A stretch of DNA of 64,000 nt from Cricetomys ansorgei (Eukaryota; Chordata; Mammalia; Rodentia; Nesomyidae): assembly GCA_026225945.1 (NCBI GenBank), contig JAMJFZ010001657.1:3866001-3930000 (forward strand), written 5' to 3'. Shown one piece after another: positions 11,868-23,488 of this stretch (its first letter is position 1; the number at the start of each line of letters is the position of its first letter). The position numbers were made by a program, and so were the translations under genes. The notes under the pieces are model-generated. The model ran no database searches and was not told the DNA's origin. It was given only the letters and a program-made list of their open reading frames with translations.

Positions 11868-11975
11868 TGGGTGGCACAGTGGCGCATGTCTGTAATCCTA
11901 GCACTCAGGAGGCTGAAGCAGAAAGATTGAACCTTCGAGGCCAGTCTGAGCTACCTAGCATGACCCTCAAAAGAG
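11868..11975 (+). repeat. B1-like SINE fragment, sense
   Basis: GGTGGCACAGTGGCGCATGT, then TGTAATCCTAGCACTCAGGA and GAGGCCAGTCTGAGCTACC are B1/B4 body boxes in sense orientation. Its A-rich end appears to have seeded the following TAGA tract. Confidence 0.75.
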
Positions 11976-12234
11976 ATAAGCAGACAGATAGAAATGGGTA
12001 CATAGATGATAGTTTGGTAGAGCTAAGTAAATGATAGAGAGACAATAGATTGGCAGACTGAGCAAAGTAGATGATAAACAGATGGATAGACAGACAAAAA
12101 TGGTTACATAGACTATCATTTATGATAATATTGATATTGATCAACAGAGATAAGTAGATGATAGACTAGTGGACAGACCAACAGATAGAAAGATGATTGA
12201 TAGATGAGATAAATATATAAACGATGCATAGATA

Positions 12235-12344
12235 ATTGGTAGATAGATAGATGATAGATAGATAGATGATAGATAGATAGATAGATAGACAGATGATAGA
12301 TAGATAGATAGATGATAGATAGATAGATGATAGATAGATAGATA

Positions 12345-12382
<38 letters not shown>

Positions 12383-12405
12383 GATAGATAGATAGATAGA
12401 TAGAT

Positions 12406-12470
<65 letters not shown>

Positions 12471-12550
12471 GATAGATAGATAGATGATAGATAGATAGAT
12501 GATAGATAGATAGATAGATGATAGATAGATAGATAGATAGATAGACAGAT

Positions 12551-12581
<31 letters not shown>

Positions 12582-12664
12582 GATAGATAGATAGATGATA
12601 GATGATAGATAGATAGATGATAGATAGATGATAGATAGATGATAGATAGATGATAGATAGATGA
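12235..12664. repeat. (TAGA)n microsatellite array
   Basis: About 430 bases of TAGA units broken at intervals by an extra TGA, giving GATGATAGA joints. Looser TAGA/CAGA units extend left to about 11975. Long open frames of Ile/Tyr/Leu/Ser on the minus strand are products of the repeat, not genes. Confidence 0.97.
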
Positions 12665-13267
12665 CGGTTCCCTGTATAAAACAGTCTTGAATTCATCCAA
12701 TGCCTTATTTAAAATGACAGATCATACTTTCTGACCCAGTCTTGCTTGTTTTTAAGTACATTTTATTAATAAAATTTTACAAGAGGCTGATGACAGAACA
12801 TAGCGTGCACAGTTGACCCCATGTCCAAACATGTCTGTGCTGAACACATAATTATTCACATTCATTGCTTTTCTTTTATTCTTAATGATTCGAACTGTAC
12901 AAAGTTTTGCTTTCTGAAAAAAATAGTACTAAAGCGTGTGTGATTAATGCTCTTGTTCGCTTGGATGATTGTCTTGCTTTGAACTCATGCTGCGATAATA
13001 CTGTGTACCAGTTTCCCCATAAAGTCAGAAAAGCAGAAATTGCATAATTACATAATCTAGAAAGTGAAACACAGTTTAAATACCAAGTTGGATTTCCATC
13101 TTATCCCAACCAGATATTTCAGTTATGAATTAAACTTTCTGAGCTTCAATTTCCTCACCTGAAAAAATGGATTTGCTGGTGTGTTCATATAGGGTTGTCA
13201 GTAGAGATAAATTGGATAAAGTTTGCAAAATATTTTATGTGATGTCACATATTAAAAGTTCCAGTAA
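12665..13267. other. Unique sequence with a MIR-like relic
   Basis: No gene. About 13130-13265 (CTGAGCTTCAATTTCCTCACC, then AAAAAATGGAT) follows the MIR core and 3' part. Confidence 0.45.
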
Positions 13268-13600
13268 GGGGCTAGGAATATGTCTCAGTTGGTAAAGTAC
13301 TGTCTGTGAAAGCGTGAGGACCTGGGTTCAGATCTCAATACCCACGTGGAAGTTGGGCATGATTGCACACAAATGTACTGGTGGGGAGAGGCAGAGTCAG
13401 GTAGGTGGATCATGACTGGCTGGCCAGCCTAGCTGAATTGGAGAGGTCCGGGTTCAGTTGCCAGACCCTTACTCAAAAAATAACATGGAGAGTAGTACAG
13501 ATAGACAATGCCTACCTCTGACTTACACACACATGCACACACGGAAAGAAACACATATGAACATGCACACACACACACACACACACACACGCATACACAT
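13268..13600 (+). repeat. B4-type composite SINE, sense, with (CA)n tail
   Basis: GGGGCTAGGAATATGTCTCAG and GGACCTGGGTTCAGATCTC form the tRNA-like head. A B1-like body (GGCATGATTGCACAC, GGCCAGCCTAGC) follows. The tail is an AC microsatellite at about 13567-13590. Confidence 0.75.
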
Positions 13601-13629
13601 GCACATGCACCTCAATACATGCTTTATTC

Positions 13630-13920
13630 ATGAATAAACATTTATTAATCATCTATAATGTGCCAGCTACATCTTCTCTCTTAGTGAAATGTATGCAGAA
13701 AGAGAAGACATTGGAGAAGTCATCACACGCATTTTTAGAGAAGAACAAATGTGCTAGATGATGTGATGGAAAGGCTGTTCTTACGCTGTTTAACAAGACA
13801 ACTCCTCCTAGACTGGGAGTCTGGGGCGTGTCAGTGGATACAGGGGGACCAGAGATCCTTTCCCTAAGCAAGAGGAATTTAAACTAAGATCTATGTCACA
13901 AATGGGAGCTTACATAACAA
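13630..13920 (+). repeat. L2-like relic
   Basis: AATAAACATTTATTAATCAT followed by ATAATGTGCCAGCTAC and, later, GGAGCTTACATAAC match the order of the L2 3' end. It is strongly diverged. Confidence 0.4.
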
Positions 13921-13984
13921 TGGATGACACTGAAGAGATTACTCCATGTAAGGAGAACAGCAGGTCCCAACGGAAGGTCCTCAG

Positions 13985-14125
13985 GAAGAGAAGTGATGGT
14001 TGGTGCTGTGTGCGAACACTCAGTCCGTCTCTTCCTGACACGATGGACCAACACCTCTAAAGCCAGGAGCCAAAGCAAATTCTTCCTCTGTTATCTCAGT
14101 TGTTTGTCACAGTGAATGAAAAACT
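13985..14125 (+). mobile_element. 3' end of a MaLR-type LTR, sense
   Basis: GATGGACCAACACCTCTAAA, CCAGGAGCCAAAGCAAATTC and GTTTGTCACAGTGAATGAAA follow the 3' end of rodent MaLR LTRs. The 5' part is not evident. Confidence 0.55.
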
Positions 14126-15160
14126 ACAACAGAAGTCAATTCTGACTTCTTCTGGTCATCCCCAGGAGATGGCTAGCCTAACGATGCCCAGGTCCTCCAC
14201 ACCCATCCATCTCTACTGTCACAGCACCCAATAAGGAGGGATAATTTGCCTTTTCCTTTCTCTTTTCTTACTCCAGCCAGAGCCCCAGCCTATGGCCGTG
14301 ACACCCACGTTCAGGGCAGGTCTCTCCTTTTTGACTAATCTCTAGAGATGTCTTCACAGGTAGAAGTGAAGATTTCACTTACCCATCTCCCAGGTGCTTC
14401 TAAATCTAATCAAGTTGAAGACCAAGACCAACCATCACTATGTCCTACTTTTTGTGGCAAATGAGTAGTTGCTATCTGTCATTTAAAAAGTGGGAAGCCC
14501 TAAGAAGATAAGTAGAGTCACGTGTGTACTTAATTACTGTTGAGGTTCCGAGGAGACATCTCAGTGGGAATGTGTATGAAGTTGTGAGATCAAATAATGA
14601 GGACCAGGCCACACACCTGCTAGCTAGATGCTCGTCTCAAAAGCGTCCATGTTTTATCGAGTAGGTTTCCTGAGAGATCCAAGTAGTTAGAGGAAATTTC
14701 TACCATTGCAAATGAAAGTTTTGGTATATTAACTAACAGGAAGCATTATAACCCAGGAATCTGAAAATCAAAGCATCTTTCCTGGTCCTTACGTTCCTCG
14801 ATGGTCATATCCTTACCTATTTGTAGTCCAGTCAGCTAGACTCTTCATGCCTTGAGGGCTTACAGAACATGATAGTGAATCACTTCAACATTATTTCGAT
14901 CAAGATGCGCAACTGTGAAGAAAATCTGTAAATTCCTTAAAATATTTCTACTTTACACACTCTCAAAAGCAAGTAAGACACGCTAAGCAACTTGTCATAG
15001 GCAGCAATATAGCCATGTTTTTCTATATGAATATTTAAAATTCTTCCAGGTGACAAGATTAAAAAGAAAGCAGGATTCACAAAAAACAACTTGCTTTCCC
15101 TCAGTAACTGTTTGCTTCTCAAAAAGTTCTAAGGCTTCGGGGTTAAGAGGCTTCATGGAG
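14126..15160. other. Unique intronic sequence
   Basis: No gene seen. A short SINE-like patch near 14550-14640 (GACATCTCAGTGGGAATGTG) is too weak to call. Confidence 0.45.
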
Positions 15161-15164
15161 AGCA

Positions 15165-15560
15165 TTTTTATTTCATTAGTTTATTTTTATTAGTTCTTTG
15201 AGAGTTTCATAAAACATGTTTTGATGCTATTTACCAATCTCTCCCAACTCTTCTCAGATCCACTCCCTTCCCTGCCCACCCAACTTTGTCTCCATTTTTT
15301 TTTTAATCCTTCAAGATCAATTTTTGCTGCCAAAATATTCTTGGATATGTGGTCTCCTATTGTAGAATGTTCAATTTGCCGGGGGATACACTTTCATGGA
15401 TCATTAATTTATATTTTAATATCTTAATTTTTCTTTGAAAATCTCATGCATTTATACAATATGATATTTTTATCATATCAATCCACCATTGCTGCCCTCC
15501 AGGCTCCAGCACTCCCTGGTGCTTGCTCCCCACCCCAACTTTATGCCTTCCCATTAAGGC
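15165..15560 (+). mobile_element. L1-derived 3' UTR-like repeat
   Basis: TTTGAGAGTTTCATAAAACA, CCAACTCTTCTCAGATCCAC and CCCACCCAACTTTGTCTCC are boxes of a rodent repeat that I associate with older L1 (Lx-type) 3' ends. A related copy lies at 61778-62290. Confidence 0.5.
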
Positions 15561-15700
15561 GCTCTACAATGAGTGAGATTTCAGTCATGTGATCTCAAGC
15601 AATCTCCTAATGGGAATAAGTATCTCTGACAGACATGACTGCCCTTGATACAGAAAAATGACACCCTGCACCTAGGATTGGATCCTTCTTTTTAAATTTA

Positions 15701-15702
<2 letters not shown>

Positions 15703-15752
<50 letters not shown>

Positions 15753-15925
15753 ACTGTATGTACACCACATGTATGAGGTACACATGGAGGCCAGAATGGA
15801 GCACTAGATCCCTTGGAACTGGAGTTACCAGTGGTTGTGAGCTGCCTAGTGTGGCTGAAGGGAATTGAACCCAGGTCCTCTGTCAGAGCAGCAGTGCTCT
15901 TAAACACTGAGCCATCTCTCCAACT
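15703..15925 (-). repeat. B3 SINE, antisense, with (TG)n
   Basis: The inverted tail is a 46-base TG run (15703-15749). Then come AACTGGAGTTACCAGTGGTT and GAATTGAACCCAGGTCCTCT, and the inverted head GAGCCATCTCTCCAACTC. Confidence 0.85.
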
Positions 15926-16525
15926 CTGAGATTAGATCTTTCACGTATCCTTGAATGCTGTGGTTCCTGTCTTAGGTTGTGTTTACCACTTTCCCCATGA
16001 TTCTTCATTTCTATCTTGTACCTTCCGGGTTTTATCAAACTTTCTGAGCCATTGTCAGAACTTCCACTGGAGCCGCTGGACATTTGTGAGTGGTTTCTAT
16101 TCTTTGATCTTAAAAAGAATTTTAATGCATGTGTTGCTGCCTAGAAACTACATTTTTAGTCTAGAATTAAACGTATCTGTCACTGTATACATCATCCCTT
16201 CTAGCCATAAGTCAATCATAATGAATGAAAGACACTATATCACTCCATGGACTTAACAAGCACACTTGTGTTCAAATCCTCCCAAATGGAATTCCCTATT
16301 CTTCCTTGATATTGTGAGAGACTTTGATGGACACTGGGAAAAACACATAACTAACTTGTTATCAAACAAAGTGGCTTTTCAGTCTCTTAGAATTTGCACC
16401 TCATCAGAGAGCAGTCACTGAGCTTATTTAATCAAGGAGGGTGTATAATCTGGATTTTTTTTCTCTCTTTATCTGAATTTCTTTAGCTATAGTGTGAAAA
16501 ATAAATTGGAAGGTGTATAAGTGAG
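15926..16525. other. Unique intronic sequence
   Basis: Nothing gene-like or repetitive recognised. Confidence 0.5.
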
Positions 16526-17555
16526 GGTTTTCTAGAGTAACAGAACTTATAGAATAAATACATAATATAGTACATATAACATGCTAGATAATATTTTATA
16601 TATTATTATATATAGTCTATATTCTATTGTTGCATTATAATCTACAATATATAGCACATATATTATATAATTATGCATTTACTTTATTGTACATTATATA
16701 TGTTATATATTTATATTTTATTATATATTTTATATATAGTATATAGTGAAATAAATATATAATTGTATGATATATATTGCATGTGTTATATGTTATAATG
16801 TACTATAATAGGATATATATTACATTATATATGATATCATACATTATATAATATAATATGTGTTATAATATATAATGTAAGTATGTATATTCATTCTATA
16901 TATATATATCTAGGATTTTTAGGGTGATTTACAGGCTGTGCTCCAGCTACTACAACAATGGCTGCTTATAAACAGAGGGTCCGAGAATCCTCAATGCTGG
17001 TGCTGTATGTGGATTCAGGACACACCAGAATCCCAAAGAAGTAGGCTCTAATGCCAGTGAAGTAATGGGCTTGCTAGCAAAGCAAGAGCAAGCAGGCTTC
17101 ACTGATGGAGCTTGCTTCACTAGTGCCAGCACACTAGGGTTGATGAGACTTACCTCTTCAAATCTGAAGGTTTAGTTTTACATAAAGACCCTAGGCAGGT
17201 GTACCTTTGTCTTCTTGAAACTGGTCGAATTGTGTCAAGATACAGAGTTGAACAACCAGTATTAGTAAAATTTGAGAAAGAATTTGAGTTAGAAGAGAGC
17301 TTGTTTACTGCTTCTGGGCCTGAAGAATCTATCAAAGAGCAAAAGCTTCCTTCTTCCAAACGATCGGGATTAAAGGTGTGTCTTTCCACCTCAAGATTCA
17401 AATTAAAATCTTCCTACTCTAAAGATCTAGATTAGAAATGGATCTTCCTGCCTCAAACTAAGAAAAAAGTACTCACAGGTATGCCACTCCATTTTGGAGT
17501 TTTAGTTTATTCCAGGTGTAGCCAAGTTGACAACCAAGAATAGCCATCCATCACA
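16526..17555 (+). mobile_element. Rodent interspersed repeat (LTR-like) with expanded AT tract
   Basis: It opens GAGGGTTTTCTAGAGTAACAG, has GGATTTTTAGGGTGATTTACAGG at 16913 and AAGCTTCCTTCTTCC with GGATTAAAGGTGTGTC near 17345-17380. It ends GTTGACAACCAAGAATAGCC. These are boxes of a common rodent repeat whose family name I am unsure of. The AT-rich tract 16540-16910 is an expansion inside it. About 17125-17330 looks like added sequence. A short open frame at 17199-17435 lies within the repeat. Confidence 0.6.
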
Positions 17556-19190
17556 GAAGGGGTAAGACCAGCACCAGGAAGCCAGCTCAAAGCCTGGAAG
17601 AGATCCTAGCCAAAGATGATGGTGGCCTGAGCAGAGACGGACAGCGACAGGAGAGGTTGAAAGTTCTGTGGTCAGGACCTGGTGCCTAGCTGTCATGGAG
17701 GCTTTAGAAGAGTGAGGGGTTAAAGATGCCAGCAGGATTCCAGCTTGAGCAACCGAGGGGGAAGGTTGCCTTTGAGTTCAGGTGGAGCCAGAAGGAGGAG
17801 CAGGTTCCAGGGGAGACTACTGAGTTCTATTTGGTTTGTTGAGGATGAAGTGGACTGTGAGAATTGAGAGGAAGGTCTCGTAATGTTTGCTCACTAAAGA
17901 CAGGGACTTGAGATTCAGATGCAGTCTAGGAAAGAGGACATGGGAGTCATGGGTCAAAGAAGAAAGTCAACGTGAAGAAATTCATGAGCTGTCTCAAACT
18001 TAATCCTCTTCCTGGAAGTACCACACAGTTCCCAGGAGAGACTGCAGAAGACATCATTAAATTTGAAGAGCGAAAAATGCCTCCTTCAAGCAAAGCTGAA
18101 CTACCTAAGTGCTGCATTTACCATTAAAGACTGTGCTATGACCGATTCTCATTTACAACAATGCTGATCATCAAGACAGCACCATACACTATTGCTGTTT
18201 CAAAAGTTCATTGCTCCAATCCCTTACAGTGTTTTAAAACTGGCTAGCCTCGCTGTGCTAGGAGGCCATACTATAGATTCTAAAGACATTCTGCAATTTG
18301 TAAATAAGCTATTAAAACTCTTGGCTTTATCTATTCTGACAGTTAAAATACCCATATCCAGTAGAGATCAGAGACGGCGGTGTTCAGTATAATCTGAGTC
18401 CAGACTGGTTCTCTCTATGGCCAGAGGAGAAGAGGCAGGGAACCACAGACAGCCCCATCCCTGGCTCATCCTGGGATATTGTGTGCAGCAGAGGGAGGTC
18501 CGCATGCAGGATCCATGAGTGGAAAACAAGTGCTTACCCAGATTCCTGCGTGCTGCTGGAGGGGGGGCTCTAGAACCAATGCCTATGAGTGACCCGGAGA
18601 CCATCAGAAGTATGCAGCACACAGTTTCCAGGCTGGAAGACTGTCCAGAAAGCATTAAGCAGCCTCCAGAACCAGAGGCCTTTTGTGAGTATCCATGTTC
18701 ACTTTTCGCTACACCAGCCCCAGCCAGCTCACCCATGACCTTGCTGGCAAGGGTGAGGACTTTGACTTCACCCGTCCTTTCAGCTCAATGCAAAAGGGAC
18801 ACGGTCCTGAAAAAGTCTCAGAAGTCTCACACCTCCTCCTAGAAAGACCGATTTTGGTGTATTTATATCACTGCTTTCGGATTGATGATGTCTGGCTCCA
18901 GAATCATGTCCACAAATATGGGTGGGGATGATGGCTGTGGCAGCTGAGTGCAGACTTTAGCCCTTCCTTCAGGACCCTGTAAAATGTTTTTATAAGTACT
19001 GGAAGTAATGATTTTATGGAGTGCCTGCAACTTCACTATATAAAGTTGCTTGGAGAATGATCTTATTTCGTGTAAATATGAGCATCTTGAGGATCAAAGA
19101 GAGAGTTTTGGAATTTGGGTTAAGATAGGCTCTCTCTCTCTCTCTCAACAATGTATTTATAATTGTGAGTTGAAACAGGAATTTTATTCA
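17556..19190. other. Unique intronic sequence, no gene recognised
   Basis: The stretch 18368-18931 has open frames of about 80 to 120 codons on both strands that overlap. None resembles a protein I know, none has a splice or promoter context, and codon use is unremarkable. I treat them as chance. Confidence 0.45.
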
Positions 19191-19194
19191 AAAT

Positions 19195-19450
19195 ACCATT
19201 TTCTTTCATCAACAGAAGCCATCCATGGACTCCATAAGCATTCACTGAGCACTGCAGCCATCATCAAGACAGATACATGGGGTCACAAGTAACACGCATC
19301 CTCAAAAAGACTAGGGCCATAAAAAAAAAAAGGACACCATTCCACAGTAATGGCAGCATCCTACATATGCCAAACACGGTTGCCAACACTGGGGATACAG
19401 CAGCAAAGTCAAAACCAGAATACTCTGCCCTCTGGTTTAATGACAAAACA
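19195..19450 (+). repeat. L2-like relic
   Basis: AAGCATTCACTGAGCACTGC and, further on, GCCAACACTGGGGATACAGC with AGCAAAGTCA match the conserved end of L2 elements. Confidence 0.5.
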
Positions 19451-22170
19451 AAACAAAACAAAACACAAGTAAAAACAAAATACAAAAACCCACCTACATC
19501 ATGGAAAATAGAAGTGATTGCTGGAGAGAAAACTAACTTCTGTGAAATACTTAGTGGGAAAGGTAAAAAAAGCAGGTTAGACTGCGGGTATAGACGGGCC
19601 AATAGATGAGTAGAACATTGACCAGAGTCTGGAAAACAAAGAACAGGAGCGTGAACAGATTTATGTTCAAGTATCGTGAATGGAGACAAGAACGGAATAA
19701 AAGAACCATAGCCACATCTCTGAGGCCATAGTGGTTTTGGTGGATCAACAAAGAACCTTGTGCATGCTTCTGACCACACCTACCTCAGTACCCACCACAC
19801 TGCCTGACCCGGAGAAGTGTTTGTTAACCAAATAAAATAAAGGGAGAAAAGATTGTACCGATAGTGTGCAGGGTCTTGATGGAGGGTCTTGACTGGTGGG
19901 GTGTTATTTGATGATCTTGGACCAAGTCTAACTAGCAGCAGCAACAACAAAAAAAAACCAGTGTGTGGTCTGTGATATCTGGTAGATGTTTCCCTTTTTG
20001 AAGGAGAGAAGTGATGCTCAGGGTATTGTTGCCTGAGGGGGAAAGGACTTTTGAAGAGCTCTGGTTTGGGAAAATTGGATGTATTTTGGGGAAAATCCCT
20101 GGATCCGCAGAGAAGGCTGTGAAAGGTGCTTTATCTACCATTTGCTAGCTTCTTGCCTTTCCTAGTCTGGGAGTAATGGTGGATCTATCTGGCCCTTACG
20201 CTCACTCCACACATTCTCCTTACTCGCCACGCCCTTCCATGACTCCGCCCTTTCTCACCTTCCTGCCAGCAAGTTCAGGAAAGACCCAACATACTGAATC
20301 TCTCAAGGAAGGAACCACTTGTCTACACCCAAGCATATAATGAGAGTTTCCAGTTCCAGTTAAACAGAGGAAAGAATAGGAGAGATCGTTCCAGAGAGGC
20401 CCTCAAGTCTCATCTGCCGGTCCTGCTTCTAAGCTGGACACTGTTGCGGGATACACAAGCTGAAGAAGGTGTACCAGGCAAAGGCCCAGCTTGTCCATCA
20501 CACGTTTCCCAACCTCATCCATCTTCACCATCAGCACAGACCAATGTAAATGCCAATCGAAGCTGAAGGCCTCTTCCCAGGAAAATATAAACTGTATATA
20601 CAAAGACTTGAAGTTCACAGGGAATCTATCCATGGGTCTTGAGTTGTGAGCCTAGGGTTCCTATACAGGCTAATTCGGGAAGCATTCCTAATAATTCCTG
20701 GCTACCACTCCACGTGGATACTCTGAAGATTTCTGGTAACTGAGAACTGTCCAGATGTGACCTGGATGAACCCTAGGAAGTGCTCAGTCAGGTCACTATG
20801 ACACAACCAAACCAGGAGTCCGGCATAGGTCATTTGGTAGACCCCAGGACACTAAGAAACTTGAGTCCACTCTTATGCTGTCATTCCTACAGCATTTCTC
20901 TGGGGTTTGATTGGATGAGGCAATTTCCTCCCTGGTATTAAGCTGCCAACTGGTTTGGCCTGAGTGTTACTTGGCACTGGAGCTCCTTGGCATGGCAAAC
21001 TGGTCAACTGTTTCTCTGCTATATTCATTGGCTATGTACCAGGCCTACTGCTGGGACCACTGGTTGGACAATAATCAACAATTGAGGATAATTTTCTCCC
21101 ATGGTCACATAGCATCAGATTCTCCTTTAGAGTCAGCTTTTTTTTTTTTTTTAAATCTAGAGTCATTTAAATTCTAGTTTGCAAAATATGACAATAGAAA
21201 TGTTGTGAAAAGCTCTCTGGACAGTACATTCTAACGTTTTAAATGATGTAGGTATTAATTATACCAGTTCCCCCTTCCTTGCTGTATGTGCCATCAATGC
21301 AAATGCCTGCATGGCCGCTAACATCGCCCCATGCTGCCGTTAGACAGCTAAACGGTACACGGGAGTGGATGTGGGTAAAGTGAAATAGGATCTGGGTCTG
21401 GTCTTGACCCAGTCACAGAAGAGTCATGCAGTTTGGGGAAATCTCTGCCCTGTTCAGCTTAACTGCCTTGATCTCTACAGGGCAGAGGGAGGCTTCTGAT
21501 CTCTAGAGTCCCGCCAGTCCTTGAAGCCTAGAAATTCTATGGCTGCAGTTCCACGGGACTCACCGCAACCTAGGTTCTCTTAAAGTTGGCATCTCAAGCT
21601 CTCAGACAGGTGTCGTGAAGCACTCAGACTGGGAGGTTAGCTGCTTTCTGCTTCCATACTCACTCCCCCTGCTTCAGGAAGAAACAGCTGAGCTAGAAAA
21701 GCGAGCCTGCAAAATACCAGTGTTGGGTGGGAACTGAAGCACTCCATGTGCTGTGGAAGCAAATTCAAGTAGGGGAATCAACACTGGTTGATCTTCTCCT
21801 GAGAGTACTGGGGGAAAATGGTGCTGCCACGTCATAGCTGAAACATAATTGTAATAGCCAAGCCTTGTAGTGTCTCCTTACCAAAGTACAAATGGAGCCC
21901 TATATCAAAAATGAGAAGTCAGATGTTCCTGATGGTTAGAACTTCACGTGAAAACTTGGGAGGCTTAATTCACCAGTGTCAGTTTCTCCTTGGAATCTAG
22001 AAGCTTCTACAGTGGAGGTAAGTTCTCTGTTGATGTTGGCATTCGGCCATGAGCACCTGCTCTACCTGTCTCCAGCCAGCTGGTTCTAAGGTGGTCACAG
22101 TGTTTAGGCTGGAAAAGAGTCCAGAAACCTGCGGTAACTAACAGTGGATGGAAATTCAATGAGGAAAATT
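19451..22170. other. Unique intronic sequence
   Basis: No exon, tRNA or clear repeat recognised over about 2.7 kb, apart from short simple runs such as (AAAAC)n at about 19443-19465 and the T run at 21137. Confidence 0.45.
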
Positions 22171-22172
22171 GT

Positions 22173-22473
22173 CCCAGGCCAAGGAGTTGGCTCAGCAGGT
22201 AAAAGTCAAACCCTGACAAGTTCAATCCCTGGATCCCACCTTTAGCCAGATGTGGTAGAGCTCATCTATAATCCTGGCACTCCTACAGCAAGATGGGAGG
22301 CAGAGACGAAATGTCCAAAATTCAAAATCGACAGGCTACTTGACTTAAAATACAGAGGCAGAAAAAAAAATAACAATATTAATAATAATCAATAATAATA
22401 AATCCTACATCAACAAGGCAGAAGGAAAGAACCTACAGTAATATTTTTCCTCTGACTTGTTGAGTCATGATCA

Positions 22474-22506
<33 letters not shown>

Positions 22507-22535
22507 AACGAAAAAAATAAATGAATGAAAAAATA
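22173..22535 (+). repeat. Composite SINE, sense, with AAT and CA tracts
   Basis: AGGAGTTGGCTCAGCAGGTAA and CAAGTTCAATCCCTGGATCC form the tRNA-like head, then AGCCAGATGTGGTAGAGCTC and TATAATCCTGGCACTCC the B1-like body. Tail tracts are AAT-rich (about 22370-22400) and AC (22474-22504). Confidence 0.7.
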
Positions 22536-23186
22536 AAATCGTTTTTAAAGAAGGTCCAAGGGATTGAAAGTTTTCCAAAGCCCAAGAATTAAGTCAGGCA
22601 AATTCCCATGTCAAAGGTGACTGAGCTACAGGGCAAGGTGTTCCAGAAACTACGCTGATGGCTGTGGAATCCCTGGAGGCAAAGTCTGGACAGAGGTCAC
22701 TGGGGGATGAAGCACAGCCACGCTGACAACAGAAACAGGAGTTTCTCACGTGGTTTCAGAAGACCGACTCTTCCCTAGGAAGCATGGTAACAGATGCTGG
22801 GGTATTCGGCAGCAAATGATACAGAAGAGTATACAGAAACGGGAGTGAAACGCCAACTCAGAAGACAATATAGGACTAGAAAGAAAGCTTAAAACCATGA
22901 AGACAATAGAGAGAAAGCAGGCTCAGGGAGAGACGTGAGGTGCTGTGGTGATTGGAAAGGAAAGCTGCACGCCACAGGGGAGCCACAGGCATAGAGAAAC
23001 CGAGGAGACTCCGCCATTCGGTCAGCTGCAGTCATCCTCAACCATTCCTATTTACTTAACAGGAATGAATGGCAGTTGACCTTCCAGGTGATCATGCTGG
23101 GTTCTAGAACTCTGTGAGCGAACAAAAACAAGGTCGTGGTCAAGCGGAGCTCACCCCTTACTTGCCTGGGCCAGAGAACCCATCTT
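22536..23186. other. Unique intronic sequence
   Basis: Nothing recognised. Confidence 0.5.
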
Positions 23187-23488
23187 GTATTGGTTACTCT
23201 TCTGCGGCTGTGACCAAACACCAGGCAGAAGCAATTTAAAGAAGGGAGGATTTACTTAGCTCATGGTTGCGGTCTATCAGGGTGGGTGTGTCATGATGTC
23301 AGGAGTTTGAGGCAGCCAATTACATCGCACCCATAGCCCAAGACCCTAGCCCATGGAATGGTGCCACTCACATTCAAAGTGGGTCTTTCTACCTCCATTA
23401 ACTTAATTTGGAAAATCCCTCATAGACATGACCAGTCTTTTAAGTGATTCTGGTCCCAGTCAAGTTGACAATCAATATTAGCATCACA
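23187..23488 (-). mobile_element. MaLR-type LTR, antisense
   Basis: TATTGGTTACTCTTCTGCGG then GTGACCAAACACCAGGCAGA and TTACTTAGCTCATGGTTGCG give the inverted 3' half of an MT/ORR1-type LTR. It ends near TCAAGTTGACAATCAATATT. Confidence 0.7.

Noticed and set aside
12235..12664. CRISPR-like array from regularly spaced repeats
   Set aside because: There are no unique spacers. It is a tetranucleotide microsatellite in a mammalian genome.
12116..12700. Open frames of 176 and 194 codons on the minus strand
   Set aside because: They translate the TAGA array into a Ser/Ile/Tyr/Leu repeat. They have no start context, domain or non-repeat part.
18368..18931. Overlapping frames of 78 to 122 codons on both strands
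   Set aside because: I recognise no family, poly(A) tail or parent gene, so a processed pseudogene is not supported. Chance open frames are likelier.
19264..19779. 171-codon frame on the minus strand with hydrophobic stretches
   Set aside because: It crosses an L2-like relic and A-rich DNA, and resembles no membrane protein family.
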